In this document: piece by piece, positions 1 to 8,865 of the stretch
How the letters are laid out: each line of letters begins with the position of its first letter
Numbering within the stretch: the stretch's first letter is position 1
From: an uncultured Cellulophaga sp.
Lineage (GTDB): Bacteria > Bacteroidota > Bacteroidia > Flavobacteriales > Flavobacteriaceae
Assembly (NCBI GenBank): GCA_947492955.1
Contig: CANLOV010000001.1
Coordinates: forward strand, 608,125 to 672,124
Length of the DNA: 64,000 bases
Direction: 5' to 3'
Translations under genes and position numbers: made by a program
Notes under the pieces: generated by a model
What the model was told of the DNA's origin: nothing
The model's database searches: none
What the model saw: only the letters and a program-made list of their open reading frames with translations

Positions 1-13
1 ATATGTTAATGGC

Positions 14-43
14 TTTGTAAAATGCATCATGTGGCTACATTTA
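14..43 (+). promoter_or_regulatory. Candidate Bacteroidota promoter for the first lipoprotein
   Basis: TTTG (14-17), an 18-base spacer and TACATTTA (36-43) resemble the TTTG / TAnnTTTG promoter of this phylum, with the last base of the -7 box off consensus. It lies 22 bases before the start codon at 66. Inferred from pattern only. Confidence 0.4.
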
Positions 44-65
44 CGTTAAATAAATCAAAAACAAC

Positions 66-674
66 ATGAAAAAAATAATTTTTGTAGCTATTAGCGCTTT
101 GGTATTGGTTAATTGTGGAACAGATAAAAAGAAAGATAAAGAAGGTATAAAAGAAGAATTGTTAGAAGCGCCAACAGCTGAAAATAAACAACAAATACAT
201 ATAAAAGAAGATTACTTAGAGCAGTCTATTTTAGATTTTCAGAATTGTAAGGCAAAAAGTGAAGAACGCTCTGATTGTAGAAACACACTAGCGAAGTATA
301 TCAACTATACTTATAATATAAAAGATTTTAAGGATAAGAATAACAAAGAAGTAGTATACGATAGTATACAACCTATTATTTTAAAATCTTCTAAATGGAA
401 AAGTATAGGTTTAGCAACAATACAAGAAAATTTAGATAAAGCTTTAATGCATGCTAATAAAGGGAAGTTGGCATTGATTATAGATACATCTAAAACTTAT
501 GGGCATGTAGTAGTTGTACAACCAGGAGAAAGTAAAAAATCTGGTTCATGGGCATTAAAATTGCCAAAAGTATTATCGCTTTCTAATCATAATCCATCTA
601 AATCTTTTTCAGACAAAACGTTAGCATATGCATTTAAAAAGAGTGATGATTTACAGGTGTTTATAAGAGAGTAG
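66..674 (+). CDS. Lipoprotein, possible NlpC/P60-like or amidase-like fold
   Basis: 202 residues. The N-terminus is a lipoprotein signal with lipobox LVNC (Cys17), followed by a charged linker. I do not recognise the family with certainty. The C-terminal half has a pattern seen in papain-like peptidoglycan amidases: a helix with Cys (ERSDCRN), an ANKGKLALII strand and a GHVVVVQPG strand whose His would be the second catalytic residue. This suggests a cell-envelope hydrolase or its relic. It stands alone, ends in a clear terminator and does not overlap the next operon, which is on the other strand. The call of lipoprotein is solid; the fold is a guess. Confidence 0.75.
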   Translation: MKKIIFVAISALVLVNCGTDKKKDKEGIKEELLEAPTAENKQQIHIKEDYLEQSILDFQNCKAKSEERSDCRNTLAKYINYTYNIKDFKDKNNKEVVYDSIQPIILKSSKWKSIGLATIQENLDKALMHANKGKLALIIDTSKTYGHVVVVQPGESKKSGSWALKLPKVLSLSNHNPSKSFSDKTLAYAFKKSDDLQVFIRE

Positions 675-732
675 TTACTAGCTTAGTAGAATTAAAGATA
701 GTATTCGTGATTTTTCTGTAAACAGAATTAAT

Positions 733-768
733 AAGGGTTTAACGTATAAAAAAGTTAAGCCCTTTTTT
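733..768 (+). terminator. Rho-independent terminator of the first lipoprotein gene
   Basis: Stem AAGGGTTTAAC / GTTAAGCCCTT (one G-T pair) followed by a T-run, 59 bases after the stop codon at 674. The rest of the gap up to 1024 is AT-rich and holds only a 19-base direct repeat (939-957) matched at 5329-5347. Confidence 0.75.
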
Positions 769-938
769 ATACGTAGTTAAGTACTAACTAATAATTAGCA
801 TACGATTTTAAATTGATTGTTGCCAATTCTGAGAAATTTTCACATTAACTTTTTTAGCCATTAACTTAAAAGAAGCTTTTTTTGGTATACTTCCTAACTT
901 TTCTATTAAATAGGCAATTTAAAAATACTTTAATATCT

Positions 939-957
939 AAATAAGGAAATTAAAAAG
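939..957 (+). repeat. 19-bp direct repeat, copy 1 (flanks kinase/regulator operon)
   Basis: AAATAAGGAAATTAAAAAG occurs here and again at 5329-5347. The two copies bracket the three-gene LytTR operon on its downstream and upstream sides. The sequence is low in complexity, so chance is a real possibility. Confidence 0.4.
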
Positions 958-1024
958 TAGTATAGGTTTTATTAATAATTATATTAAGGTTAAATTGTAA
1001 TAAGAATACTATTGATAGATAAAC

Positions 1025-1756
1025 TTATTTTAGTAATCTAGATACAAATTCTTCTTTTTTTCGTGTAGCTACGGGTATTTTTTCTCCTGATTTTAAGAAA
1101 ACATATCCATTTTTGTCATACCTATCTACATACTTTAAATTTACAACGAAAGATTGGTGTGTTCTTATAAATGTGCTTTCTGGTAATTGACCCTCAAACT
1201 CTTTTATAGGTTTAGAGGCTATATAGTTTTTTTTATTATCTAGATAAAATGTGGTGTAGCCTTTATCGGATTGGCAGTACATTAACGATTCAAAACGTAT
1301 AACCTGGTAACCTTCTTGTAGCCTTAAAACCATATGCTCTTTTTTATTGTCTACTAATTGTTCTTTTACAATTTCTAAACGTTCTTGTTGCTGATTAGAA
1401 GTAGAATTTATGGCTTTATCAATAGCAGCTTCTAATTCTTCAATATCTACGGGTTTTAATATATAATCTATAGCACCATTCTTTAAGGCTTGTAGAGCGT
1501 ATTGATCGTATGCGGTAATGAATATAACCTGAAAAGATAATTCTTTTACGTTTTCTAAAAAATCAAAAGCAATACCATCTTTTAAGTTAATGTCTAAAAA
1601 AACTAAATCGGGTTTACACGCTTTTGTTACCGTAATGGCCTCTTTTACACTTTCGCACTCCCCTAGAATATCAACTTCTTTATTAAGAGATTGTATCATA
1701 GAGATGAGTCCTTTTCTAATATATAATTCGTCTTCTACAATTAATGCTTTAATCAT
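1025..1756 (-). CDS. LytTR-family response regulator
   Basis: 243 residues. Receiver domain at about 3-120 with the acidic pocket EDE (8-10), phospho-acceptor Asp55 (LVFLDINL), Thr81 and Lys101 (ILKPV). A LytTR DNA-binding domain covers about 140-240 (FIRTHQSFVVNLKYVDRY). This is the classic AlgR/LytR output partner of His_kinase-family sensors. Its start codon overlaps the stop of the upstream kinase by four bases (ATGA), so the three genes are co-transcribed and translationally coupled. The target genes are not evident from the window. Confidence 0.93.
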   Translation of the reverse strand: MIKALIVEDELYIRKGLISMIQSLNKEVDILGECESVKEAITVTKACKPDLVFLDINLKDGIAFDFLENVKELSFQVIFITAYDQYALQALKNGAIDYILKPVDIEELEAAIDKAINSTSNQQQERLEIVKEQLVDNKKEHMVLRLQEGYQVIRFESLMYCQSDKGYTTFYLDNKKNYIASKPIKEFEGQLPESTFIRTHQSFVVNLKYVDRYDKNGYVFLKSGEKIPVATRKKEEFVSRLLK

Positions 1757-3462
1757 AATTCTTCGTTTTTATGAGGTAATATTAAGGTGATTTTATTTCC
1801 AGCGTAGCCACTATTAACATTTTCGATATGTAGATCGGAGGCTATATTAAGTCTTTTAGAGAAGATTTTTAATAACTCTTTAGATTTTATATAAGTATCT
1901 ATTTTCTTTTCTAGAAGCTGTTTTTCATTTTCCTTACTTTCTATACCATTATCTGTAATTACACAATTAAGAGTTTCTTTAAAGTAGCTTAATTTAATTT
2001 CTATAATTGGGTTCTCAGTCTCTTTGGTGTTACAATTTATGATTGCTTGTTCTATAAATGGTTGAACAAGCATAGGAGGTATATATATATCTTTATCTTT
2101 TAATTCGTTGTTAATATGTATTTTGTAGTCAAAACTATTTTCTACTTCAAGCTGTTGTATTTCTAGATAGTATTTAATTGTATTTATTTCATCTATTAAT
2201 AAAATTAGCGGTTTTCTTGAGCTCTCTAAAATTAGGCGTAATAATTTAGAAAACTTTGATATGTATTGAACACTTTTAGGGTTTTTGTTGTTAATCATTC
2301 CCTTCATAGTTAACAAAGAATCAGATAAATATTCTGGTTTAAGCTTTGTCCAGTTTAACCTCTGATTCATTAGAACATTTTTATATGAAGATTGCATAAT
2401 ACGATACTTAAAAAACAAAACAGCAATTATTAAAATAAAAATTAATGTAAATAAAGCTAAGGTTCCTTTTAATATTTCACTTTTAGACTCGGTAAGTTTA
2501 TCATCTATATATTTAACTTTTTTTATTAACCTATTTTCATTTTTGTTAGCAGCTTCAATAGAAAGAATTTTTTCTTTAATCCTTTTCTGTAAAAGTGCTT
2601 CGTTGATTTGATAAATACTATCTAATGAAGATATAGCAATGTTTGTATTGCCATTTAGTTTATGTAAAGTATAGAAATTTTCGAAAATACCTCTTTTGCT
2701 AGTTAGCCTACTATCAGGTGATAAATTATTATATGCAGAGTCTAAATAAATTTTAGCTAGTTTCCAATCTCCTTTTTTTGTGTAGGCAGAGCCAATATTA
2801 TTGTATTTAACATTTAAATCTGCATAGTATTTTTCTTGTCTATTTCTATGAGATTCTAGGCTTTTTTTTAAATAGAAAATAGCTTCATCATACTTTTTTA
2901 ATTGTAATAGAATAATCGCAAAATTATTAGAGTAAATAGATAAATTTTGATATTCTTTTTTTGTTATTTTTTTATAAGAGTTATACGCTTTTTGCCCTTG
3001 TAAATTATGATGATATAGCATACCGCATTTAAAACACAGTTTCATAAATTCTATAGAATCCTTTTTTTTAAAAAATGGAGTAATAGAATCACAAAACTTA
3101 ACACCTTCGTCTATTCTATATAAATCTATAAGATGTTCCGCTTTTAGGTTAAATGCCTTTAATAGGTTTGCAGCATCTTTTTTTTCTGATGCTTTCTGAA
3201 TCATTTCACTAGATAGTACATATCCATTTCCAAATTGTCTTGTTCTTCCGTATGATCTAGAAAGCCAAAAATATTCTTTAAAAGATAATTCATTACTAGC
3301 TTGCTTTTTTGTTAATATACTTATTACGGAGTCATATTCTCTTTGCTTAAATAATAGCTCTGTGGTATTTTTATTTGTTTGACTCCATAAAATAGAACTC
3401 CCTAAAGTATATAGGAATAAGAATAATACTATATTTAAATATGTGGTTTGGTTAGTAATCAT
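1753..3462 (-). CDS. TPR sensor protein of the LytS type, degenerate histidine kinase (pseudokinase)
   Basis: 569 residues: signal-like N-terminus, TPR-like helical repeats (about 30-290), a coiled coil, one membrane helix (about 333-351), then a His_kinase (PF06580)-like and HATPase-like C-terminus. It is a paralogue of the kinase encoded immediately upstream, but key residues are lost. The H-box PHFIFNSL reads PEYLSDSL, so the phospho-acceptor His is Glu377. The N-box FIENSIIHG reads FIEQAIINC, with Asn replaced by Gln472. The G-box DNGIGF reads DNGIES. The reading frame is intact and both ends overlap their neighbours by four bases, so the gene appears selected. It probably senses or modulates as a partner of the active kinase rather than phosphorylating. 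Confidence 0.88.
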   Translation of the reverse strand: MITNQTTYLNIVLFLFLYTLGSSILWSQTNKNTTELLFKQREYDSVISILTKKQASNELSFKEYFWLSRSYGRTRQFGNGYVLSSEMIQKASEKKDAANLLKAFNLKAEHLIDLYRIDEGVKFCDSITPFFKKKDSIEFMKLCFKCGMLYHHNLQGQKAYNSYKKITKKEYQNLSIYSNNFAIILLQLKKYDEAIFYLKKSLESHRNRQEKYYADLNVKYNNIGSAYTKKGDWKLAKIYLDSAYNNLSPDSRLTSKRGIFENFYTLHKLNGNTNIAISSLDSIYQINEALLQKRIKEKILSIEAANKNENRLIKKVKYIDDKLTESKSEILKGTLALFTLIFILIIAVLFFKYRIMQSSYKNVLMNQRLNWTKLKPEYLSDSLLTMKGMINNKNPKSVQYISKFSKLLRLILESSRKPLILLIDEINTIKYYLEIQQLEVENSFDYKIHINNELKDKDIYIPPMLVQPFIEQAIINCNTKETENPIIEIKLSYFKETLNCVITDNGIESKENEKQLLEKKIDTYIKSKELLKIFSKRLNIASDLHIENVNSGYAGNKITLILPHKNEEL

Positions 3463-5156
3463 ACAAGGGTATTCTGTTGTTTTAATACGTATGGTAATTT
3501 TAAAATAACTTTAGTTCCTTGTTCATTACTCATTTTTAAATCTTCTATAATAACAAAAAAATTATGCTTCATTTTTTTAGACAAAATGGCTAATCTGTCT
3601 TCTACTATTTTTATTGCTAAGGAAGATTTTTCCTTACTTTTTTTTGTTGAACCCGATAAAAAACCTATGCCATTATCTTTTATAATGCATTGTAGTATTT
3701 TTCCTTGCATAGTAAAATGTATGTCAATTACAGGTTTTTTTATTTCTTGTTTAAAGCCATGGATAATAGAATTCTCTATAAATGGCTGAATAATCATTGG
3801 AGGTATTAAAAACTCATTCTTAATATTTTTATCAATATTAACTATAAAACTCACTTCTTTTTTAGCACTAAGGTTTTGTAAATCAACATAATCTTTTAAG
3901 CCTATAATTTCTTCATTTATTGGAATAAATTTTTGAGATTGATCCTTTACAATAAACTTTAATATGTTCGAAAATTTTGACAGGTATAGTGATGCCTTAT
4001 TATGCTCATTATTTAGCACCATTCCTTGAACAATGGAAAGTGAATTAAATATAAAGTGAGGTGTCATTTGTGAAGTAAGTAACTCTTGTTCATTTAAGAC
4101 TTTTTGATATTTTAGTTTTATATTTTTATACATATATAAAAGAGCTAAAGAAGTCATTGCAATAATTAAATAAGCTAGAATAAGGTACCCGGTTACTTTT
4201 GTTTTATTTGTTGTTTTTATTTCCTTATCTATAGAGGTAACTCTTTTGGTAAGAATGTTTTTTCGTTGGTTTATGGCAGATAGTTCCTGTGTTTTTTCTT
4301 TTATTTTAGTATCATAAACATAGTTGTTATAATCATCAATTTGATGAATAATATTTAATGCTTCATTATGTTTTCCTTGTAGTGTGTAAAAATGATAGTA
4401 AGTTTTTAACCATTCTTTTTTATGAATAACCTTTTTTGTGTGTTGTAAGGTGTAAGAAGCAGAATCTAAATATTTTTTAGCCTTTTTCCAGTTTTTATAT
4501 ACTATTGAAATTTTAGCAATGTTAGTTAGGCCAACATTAATATATTCTAATTCATTTGCCTCATAACTAATATCAATTCCTTTCTTTAGATAATATAGTG
4601 CTTTAGGATATTTTTTTAAATTCATTAATATAACACCATTGGTATTAATATAAATAGGCGTTTGTTTTAATTCTTCATTAGTGATTTTTTTATATGTATC
4701 ATAAGCTTTTTTATAGTTGTCACCATCGTTATACAAAACACCACACTTAACACATAGTTCCTGTAAAAAAGGTGCATTGCTTTTTTCTAAATATAAAATT
4801 GCACTATCACAAAAAGTAACTCCTTCATTAGTTTTTGATAAGTCTACTAAGTTTTCTGCTTTTAAATTATAGGCAATAGATAAATTTTTTATTTGGTTTG
4901 TTTCTTGTAACTCTGATATGGCTTTATCTAGAAGAACAAGACTTTTATATTGTTTATTAACTTTACTGTAAGATTTAGATAAAATAAAAATGTCATCAAT
5001 AGAAAGATTTGTTGATCGTTCTTTATTAGTAAGATTTTTAATAACATCATCGTATTTTTTTTGATTAAAAAGTTCAGTTAAGTTGTTAGACTGAGCAACT
5101 ATAGCTATAGAAAAAAAGAAACAGAATAGAATAAGACTTTTTTTTAAAAAATGCAT
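3459..5156 (-). CDS. TPR-containing sensor histidine kinase, LytS/His_kinase family
   Basis: 565 residues. An N-terminal signal sequence (about 1-21) puts the TPR-like region (about 22-290) outside the cytoplasm. It is followed by a coiled coil, a membrane helix at about 321-343 and the catalytic core. The H-box MTPHFIFNSL (His367), N-box QPFIENSIIHG (Asn462) and G-box DNGIGF (494-499) are all canonical for PF06580 kinases that pair with LytTR regulators. It is first in the operon and overlaps the pseudokinase gene by four bases. It should phosphorylate Asp55 of the regulator at 1025-1756. The signal sensed is unknown. Confidence 0.92.
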   Translation of the reverse strand: MHFLKKSLILFCFFFSIAIVAQSNNLTELFNQKKYDDVIKNLTNKERSTNLSIDDIFILSKSYSKVNKQYKSLVLLDKAISELQETNQIKNLSIAYNLKAENLVDLSKTNEGVTFCDSAILYLEKSNAPFLQELCVKCGVLYNDGDNYKKAYDTYKKITNEELKQTPIYINTNGVILMNLKKYPKALYYLKKGIDISYEANELEYINVGLTNIAKISIVYKNWKKAKKYLDSASYTLQHTKKVIHKKEWLKTYYHFYTLQGKHNEALNIIHQIDDYNNYVYDTKIKEKTQELSAINQRKNILTKRVTSIDKEIKTTNKTKVTGYLILAYLIIAMTSLALLYMYKNIKLKYQKVLNEQELLTSQMTPHFIFNSLSIVQGMVLNNEHNKASLYLSKFSNILKFIVKDQSQKFIPINEEIIGLKDYVDLQNLSAKKEVSFIVNIDKNIKNEFLIPPMIIQPFIENSIIHGFKQEIKKPVIDIHFTMQGKILQCIIKDNGIGFLSGSTKKSKEKSSLAIKIVEDRLAILSKKMKHNFFVIIEDLKMSNEQGTKVILKLPYVLKQQNTLV

Positions 5157-5681
5157 TAATGAATAAAATACTTGTGTTAAATTATTTTTTGATTGTATAT
5201 ACTACTTTTAAGATTTCTAAAATTATAGTGTTGTATTTATTTGATATTAGTTAAATCTGCTAGATTCCTATACCATATAAATATTATACTCTAAAATAAT
5301 TAAAGCTATATTTTCGTAATAAAACTCAAAATAAGGAAATTAAAAAGATTTATTAAATAAATAATCGATATTAGCTTATAAGTAGTTAATATTCGAAAAC
5401 CTTTAATCTATACTATATTATAATTAAAACAGATTAAGAGAATAGTTTTAATTTTTATAAATAATAGTTATATGTAAAAAATTAAAATGATGTTGTGAGG
5501 GAAGAAAATTTCTTGTACCCTATTAAATAAAGGTTTAAAGAAAATACAAGTAATGTTGAATTATTTTAACAATGTAGTGGCTGGATAGATTTAGCCTACC
5601 CAGCCTATGATTTTTATCAATATACTACTTTATGGTATTTAACTGGAAATTATATTAAAATACAAAACCAGTTTATTTATA
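5157..5681. other. Intergenic region upstream of the kinase operon
   Basis: 525 bases without a supported gene. It contains the second copy of the 19-bp direct repeat (5329-5347) and, near the VOC gene end, an imperfect hairpin (5579-5606, arms GGCTGG-A-TAG / CTA-C-CCAGCC) without a T-run. The kinase operon promoter must lie here, but no convincing TTTG/TAnnTTTG pair was found. Confidence 0.5.
5329..5347 (+). repeat. 19-bp direct repeat, copy 2
   Basis: Identical to 939-957 and in the same orientation. About 170 bases upstream of the kinase operon start codon. Confidence 0.4.
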
Positions 5682-6248
5682 TTAATCCCATGCAGAAAGA
5701 CCAATAATTTCACCATTTGGCCCTACAAAGAACGTGTATTTATCACGAGCATAGTTGTCGTTTTCTAGTTCATACCCTTCTTCTTTTAACTTGTCTCCAA
5801 TGGGACCAATGTCATTTACTTTAAGCATAAAGTGATTGTGGTTAGTATTTCCAACTGGTCCTATTGTATCTATAAATTCAGGAGCAGTTAATGATAAGCT
5901 AATTTCTAAGTCATTTGCTTTAAGTTTCATAACAAGCATTCCTTCTAGTCCTGGGCCATGTAGAATTTCAGCATCAGACATTTTAAAACCAAGAATTTCT
6001 CGGTATAATTTTAAGGTTTTTTCTAATTCTAGAACATGTACACATATATATTTTAAACCTGTTACTCTCGCTTGTGTTGTACTTTCTTTTTTAGCTGCTG
6101 GTGACTCTGTTTTTTGTGCAAAAGTGAAGCTGGTACCTGCTAACATAAACACAACAAGAAAGCACCATCTCCTAACAAACTTAGAAACAGTGATGTTTGC
6201 TTTTTTACCATTGCTTTCTTTTTTACTTTCAATAATGTTTATTTCCAT
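5682..6248 (-). CDS. Exported VOC-superfamily (glyoxalase/bleomycin-resistance fold) protein
   Basis: 188 residues. A basic N-terminus is followed by a hydrophobic segment (about 27-44) ending in FAQ, a plausible signal peptide with an unusually long n-region. From about residue 62 it has the VOC pattern: GLKYICVHVLELEKTLKLYREILGF, then NHNHFMLKV and FFVGPNGEIIGLS, with His and Glu at the positions of the metal ligands. VOC proteins include glyoxalases, dioxygenases and epimerases; the substrate is unknown. It diverges from the DUF1080-GH16 pair across a region carrying two copies of the locus direct-repeat motif, so it may share that regulation. Confidence 0.8.
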   Translation of the reverse strand: MEINIIESKKESNGKKANITVSKFVRRWCFLVVFMLAGTSFTFAQKTESPAAKKESTTQARVTGLKYICVHVLELEKTLKLYREILGFKMSDAEILHGPGLEGMLVMKLKANDLEISLSLTAPEFIDTIGPVGNTNHNHFMLKVNDIGPIGDKLKEEGYELENDNYARDKYTFFVGPNGEIIGLSAWD

Positions 6249-6320
6249 AATTATTCTCTTAAAAAAATATGATTTTCGTAAAAATATGATTGTTTGCGGT
6301 AATAGTAAGTGTAATATTCA

Positions 6321-6337
6321 TAGACAAAAACTGAACA
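6321..6337 (+). promoter_or_regulatory. Putative agar-locus operator, site 1
   Basis: TAGACA-AAAAC-TGAACA: two hexamers 11 bp apart, in the divergent region between the VOC gene and the DUF1080-GH16 operon. It is followed by CAGGTAATATAA, which also follows site 6 upstream of susC. Proposed as a binding site by comparison of six copies; not a known site. Confidence 0.55.
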
Positions 6338-6383
6338 GGTAATATAATGTAACTTGCGCTTTATAGCCATAGTAGTGTATGTC

Positions 6384-6400
6384 TGAATAAAAACTAGACA
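6384..6400 (+). promoter_or_regulatory. Putative agar-locus operator, site 2
   Basis: TGAATA-AAAAC-TAGACA, 63 bp after site 1 and 192 bp before the DUF1080 start. TGTCT just before it also forms a wider inverted pair with the terminal AGACA (6380-6400). The 344-base gap 6249-6592 otherwise shows only AT-rich sequence. Confidence 0.55.
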
Positions 6401-6592
6401 ATAGGTTTAAACTGGTCAAAATGAGATGATGTGATTCTATTATTTTGTAATATTATCATACTTTAATATATTGAAAGGGTAATTTATATAGTAATTTATT
6501 GCATAAAATGTAATTATAACGTCAAGTAAATTTCCATACAACATTACATTAACATTAATTAAGATACTATTTAGGTAATTAAAAATAATAGC

Positions 6593-7489
6593 ATGAAATT
6601 TTATAAAAGCCTTTTTCTTTTTTTTATTATAGCTTCTTGTTCTCAGGTAAAAAATAAAGAACAACAAAAGCTTAAGGATACTTATAATTGGGAAGAATTG
6701 ATAGATGCAGATTTAACAAATTGGGATACTTATTTAAGTTATAAGCACCAGCCTGGTTATAATGGTTCTGTGCCAAAAAATGCAGATGGAGAAGAAATAG
6801 CTCCAATAGGGTTAAATGATTCTTTATACAATGTTTTTACAACTTTTAAACAAGGAGAAGATGTTCTAATAAAAAATACAGGAGAGTATTATGGTTGTTT
6901 AATAACCAAAAAAGAATATGCAAATTACCATTTTCAGTTAAAGTACAAATGGGGTAATAAAAAATGGGCATACAGAAAAAATTTGCTAAAAGATTCGGGT
7001 ATTTTATATCATTCGGTAGGTCCTATGGCTGTAGAATATTGGAGGTCATGGATGCTTTCTCAAGAATTTCAGATTATGGAAGGGCATACAGGAGATTTTT
7101 GGAGCCAGGCAAATTCTGCAATAGATATTCGTGCTTATAAACCAGAATCAGTTTTGGACCCTATGGCACATGAATCTCAAGATTTTATTACCTTAAGTAT
7201 GAATAGCCCCTATAGAAATTATTGTCTGCGAAGCGGTAATTACGAAAAACCACATGATGAATGGAATACACTAGATTTATATTGTTTCGAAGACAAGAGT
7301 TTGCATGTGGTAAATGGGGAAGTGGTTATGATTTTAAAAAACTCTAGATATATAGTTGAGGACGGAAAAGATGTGCCGCTTACTAAAGGAAAAATTCAGC
7401 TCCAAAGCGAAGCAGCTGAAATATTTTTTAAAGACATTAAAATAAGAAAAATAGACTCGCTAACACAAAAACAAAGTAAACTTTTTTAA
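6593..7489 (+). CDS. DUF1080 (3-keto-disaccharide hydrolase-like) lipoprotein
   Basis: 298 residues with a lipoprotein signal ending IASC (Cys16). The rest matches the DUF1080/PF06439 concanavalin-like fold: NWEELIDADLTNW near the start, GEYYGCLITKKEYANYHFQLKYKWG in the middle, DSGILYHSVGP, EFQIMEGHTGDFW and the terminal EIFFKDIKIRKI. Members act in or near glycoside breakdown, some on 3-keto-glycosides. It sits 27 bases before the GH16 gene, so the two form an operon in the agar locus. The lipobox places it on the periplasmic or outer surface. The substrate is inferred only from context. Confidence 0.88.
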   Translation: MKFYKSLFLFFIIASCSQVKNKEQQKLKDTYNWEELIDADLTNWDTYLSYKHQPGYNGSVPKNADGEEIAPIGLNDSLYNVFTTFKQGEDVLIKNTGEYYGCLITKKEYANYHFQLKYKWGNKKWAYRKNLLKDSGILYHSVGPMAVEYWRSWMLSQEFQIMEGHTGDFWSQANSAIDIRAYKPESVLDPMAHESQDFITLSMNSPYRNYCLRSGNYEKPHDEWNTLDLYCFEDKSLHVVNGEVVMILKNSRYIVEDGKDVPLTKGKIQLQSEAAEIFFKDIKIRKIDSLTQKQSKLF

Positions 7490-7516
7490 ATTAATAAAAC
7501 TTAAAAATAATATATT

Positions 7517-8773
7517 ATGAAAACTCACTCATTTCTAATTGTTGGCCTTGTAAGTATACTTATCTCGTGCTCATCTAATTCTAATGAAGAATCTGGCGGT
7601 CCAACGGCAGCGGATGATACTCTTTCTGTTACAGAGAATAGTAAATCTGGTGATAATAACCAAATAGATGTGTCTGCAAATGATAATATTGGACCAAATG
7701 GCGGCGATGCAAATAATTATAGTTTAGCAAGCTCTCCAGCAAATGGGAATGTTACAGAAGTTAGTGATGGTATTTTTGAGTATATACCTGATTCTAACTT
7801 TTTTGGAAATGATAGTTTTACCTATAAAATAACAGATAAAGATAATAATGGCGATACAGCTACAGTTGCTATAGAAGTAACAGAAAATCAAGGTCCATCA
7901 GCTGAAGTTTTTGAAAATATAAATCCTGATTTTCCTTCTTTCGTATCTATAGAGGATACTACTCCAAATGATAAAAAATGGGTTAAAGTAGATGCTCTTT
8001 CTGATGAATTTGAAGGTCCTTTGGATATTTCTGATGATCCAAATGATACATCAAAAAAGTGGTATAATTCATTTTGGAATTATGGTGGAACTCCTGTTTT
8101 TATGAGGTCTGAGAATTCTTATACAGAAGATGGTAATCTTTGTATAAGGGCAACATTAAGGAATGATGCAAATTGGTTTCAAACAGCAAGAGTTCACTCA
8201 ACTACTAAAATAAAGTACCCTATGTATACAGAATGTAGTATGAAAACGGCTCATATCTCTGCTTTTAATACTTTTTGGTTGAATAATGGTGATATTAATG
8301 ATAGAGATGAAATAGATATTGTAGAAAATAATTCTAAACCAACAGAAGATTGTGTAAATACTTCTATAAATACACCAAATTTCCCATGGACTACAAATTT
8401 ATTTCCAACACAAATGAACTCACAATATTTTATAGCTAAAAACGGAGTTACAGAAAGACATGAGGATAATTATGATACAAGATGGTTGTCTGATGAAAAT
8501 CCTAAAAAAGACAAAACTTGGAACGAAGATTACCATATTGTAGGGTGTTGGTGGATTGATGAGCGTACAGTTCAATTTTACCTAGATGGCGAGCCAGCAG
8601 GAAGAGTTACTACAAATCAGGATTTTACTTTAGAGTTAGAGCTTATTTTTGATTTGTGGACTGCTGATGAATGTTTCTTAGGAGGGTTGGCAGATAAAAA
8701 TGATTTGGCAGACAATACAATTAATACAATGAAAGTTGATTGGGTGCGTACTTGGAAATTAGAAACAAAATAA
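7517..8773 (+). CDS. GH16 endo-glycosidase lipoprotein (beta-agarase/beta-porphyranase type) with cadherin-like domain
   Basis: 418 residues. Lipobox LISC (Cys18) is followed by a cadherin/Ig-like domain (about 30-123) with the VSANDN and DSFTYKITD patterns. The GH16 catalytic domain follows from about 150 to the end. The catalytic beta-bulge motif ExDxxE is intact as EIDIVE (Glu265 nucleophile, Asp267, Glu270 acid/base), after FNTFWLNNGD. The ending MKVDWVRTWK is typical of marine agarase/porphyranase-like GH16. The enzyme should cut agar-type galactans on the cell surface and feed the GH117 and SusCD genes nearby. Kappa-carrageenase or another galactanase specificity cannot be excluded by eye. 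Confidence 0.88.
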   Translation: MKTHSFLIVGLVSILISCSSNSNEESGGPTAADDTLSVTENSKSGDNNQIDVSANDNIGPNGGDANNYSLASSPANGNVTEVSDGIFEYIPDSNFFGNDSFTYKITDKDNNGDTATVAIEVTENQGPSAEVFENINPDFPSFVSIEDTTPNDKKWVKVDALSDEFEGPLDISDDPNDTSKKWYNSFWNYGGTPVFMRSENSYTEDGNLCIRATLRNDANWFQTARVHSTTKIKYPMYTECSMKTAHISAFNTFWLNNGDINDRDEIDIVENNSKPTEDCVNTSINTPNFPWTTNLFPTQMNSQYFIAKNGVTERHEDNYDTRWLSDENPKKDKTWNEDYHIVGCWWIDERTVQFYLDGEPAGRVTTNQDFTLELELIFDLWTADECFLGGLADKNDLADNTINTMKVDWVRTWKLETK

Positions 8774-8835
8774 ATTTTTGTTATAACATAAATTAAAATA
8801 TTAATTTACAAACAGTTAGTTAGTTTTTTAGTTAG

Positions 8836-8865
8836 AGGCATGGAAGTTAATCCATGCCTTTTTTT
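8836..8865 (+). terminator. Terminator of the DUF1080-GH16 operon
   Basis: Perfect 9-bp stem AGGCATGGA / TCCATGCCT followed by a T-run, 63 bases after the GH16 stop codon. Confidence 0.9.

Noticed and set aside
5579..5606. Terminator of the VOC gene
   Set aside because: The stem has a mismatch and no T-run on the minus strand, so it was left only as a remark.
6440..6667. 75-codon minus-strand open frame
   Set aside because: It overlaps the DUF1080 lipoprotein signal and its control region, and is very Ile/Tyr/Asn-rich as expected from random AT-rich DNA.
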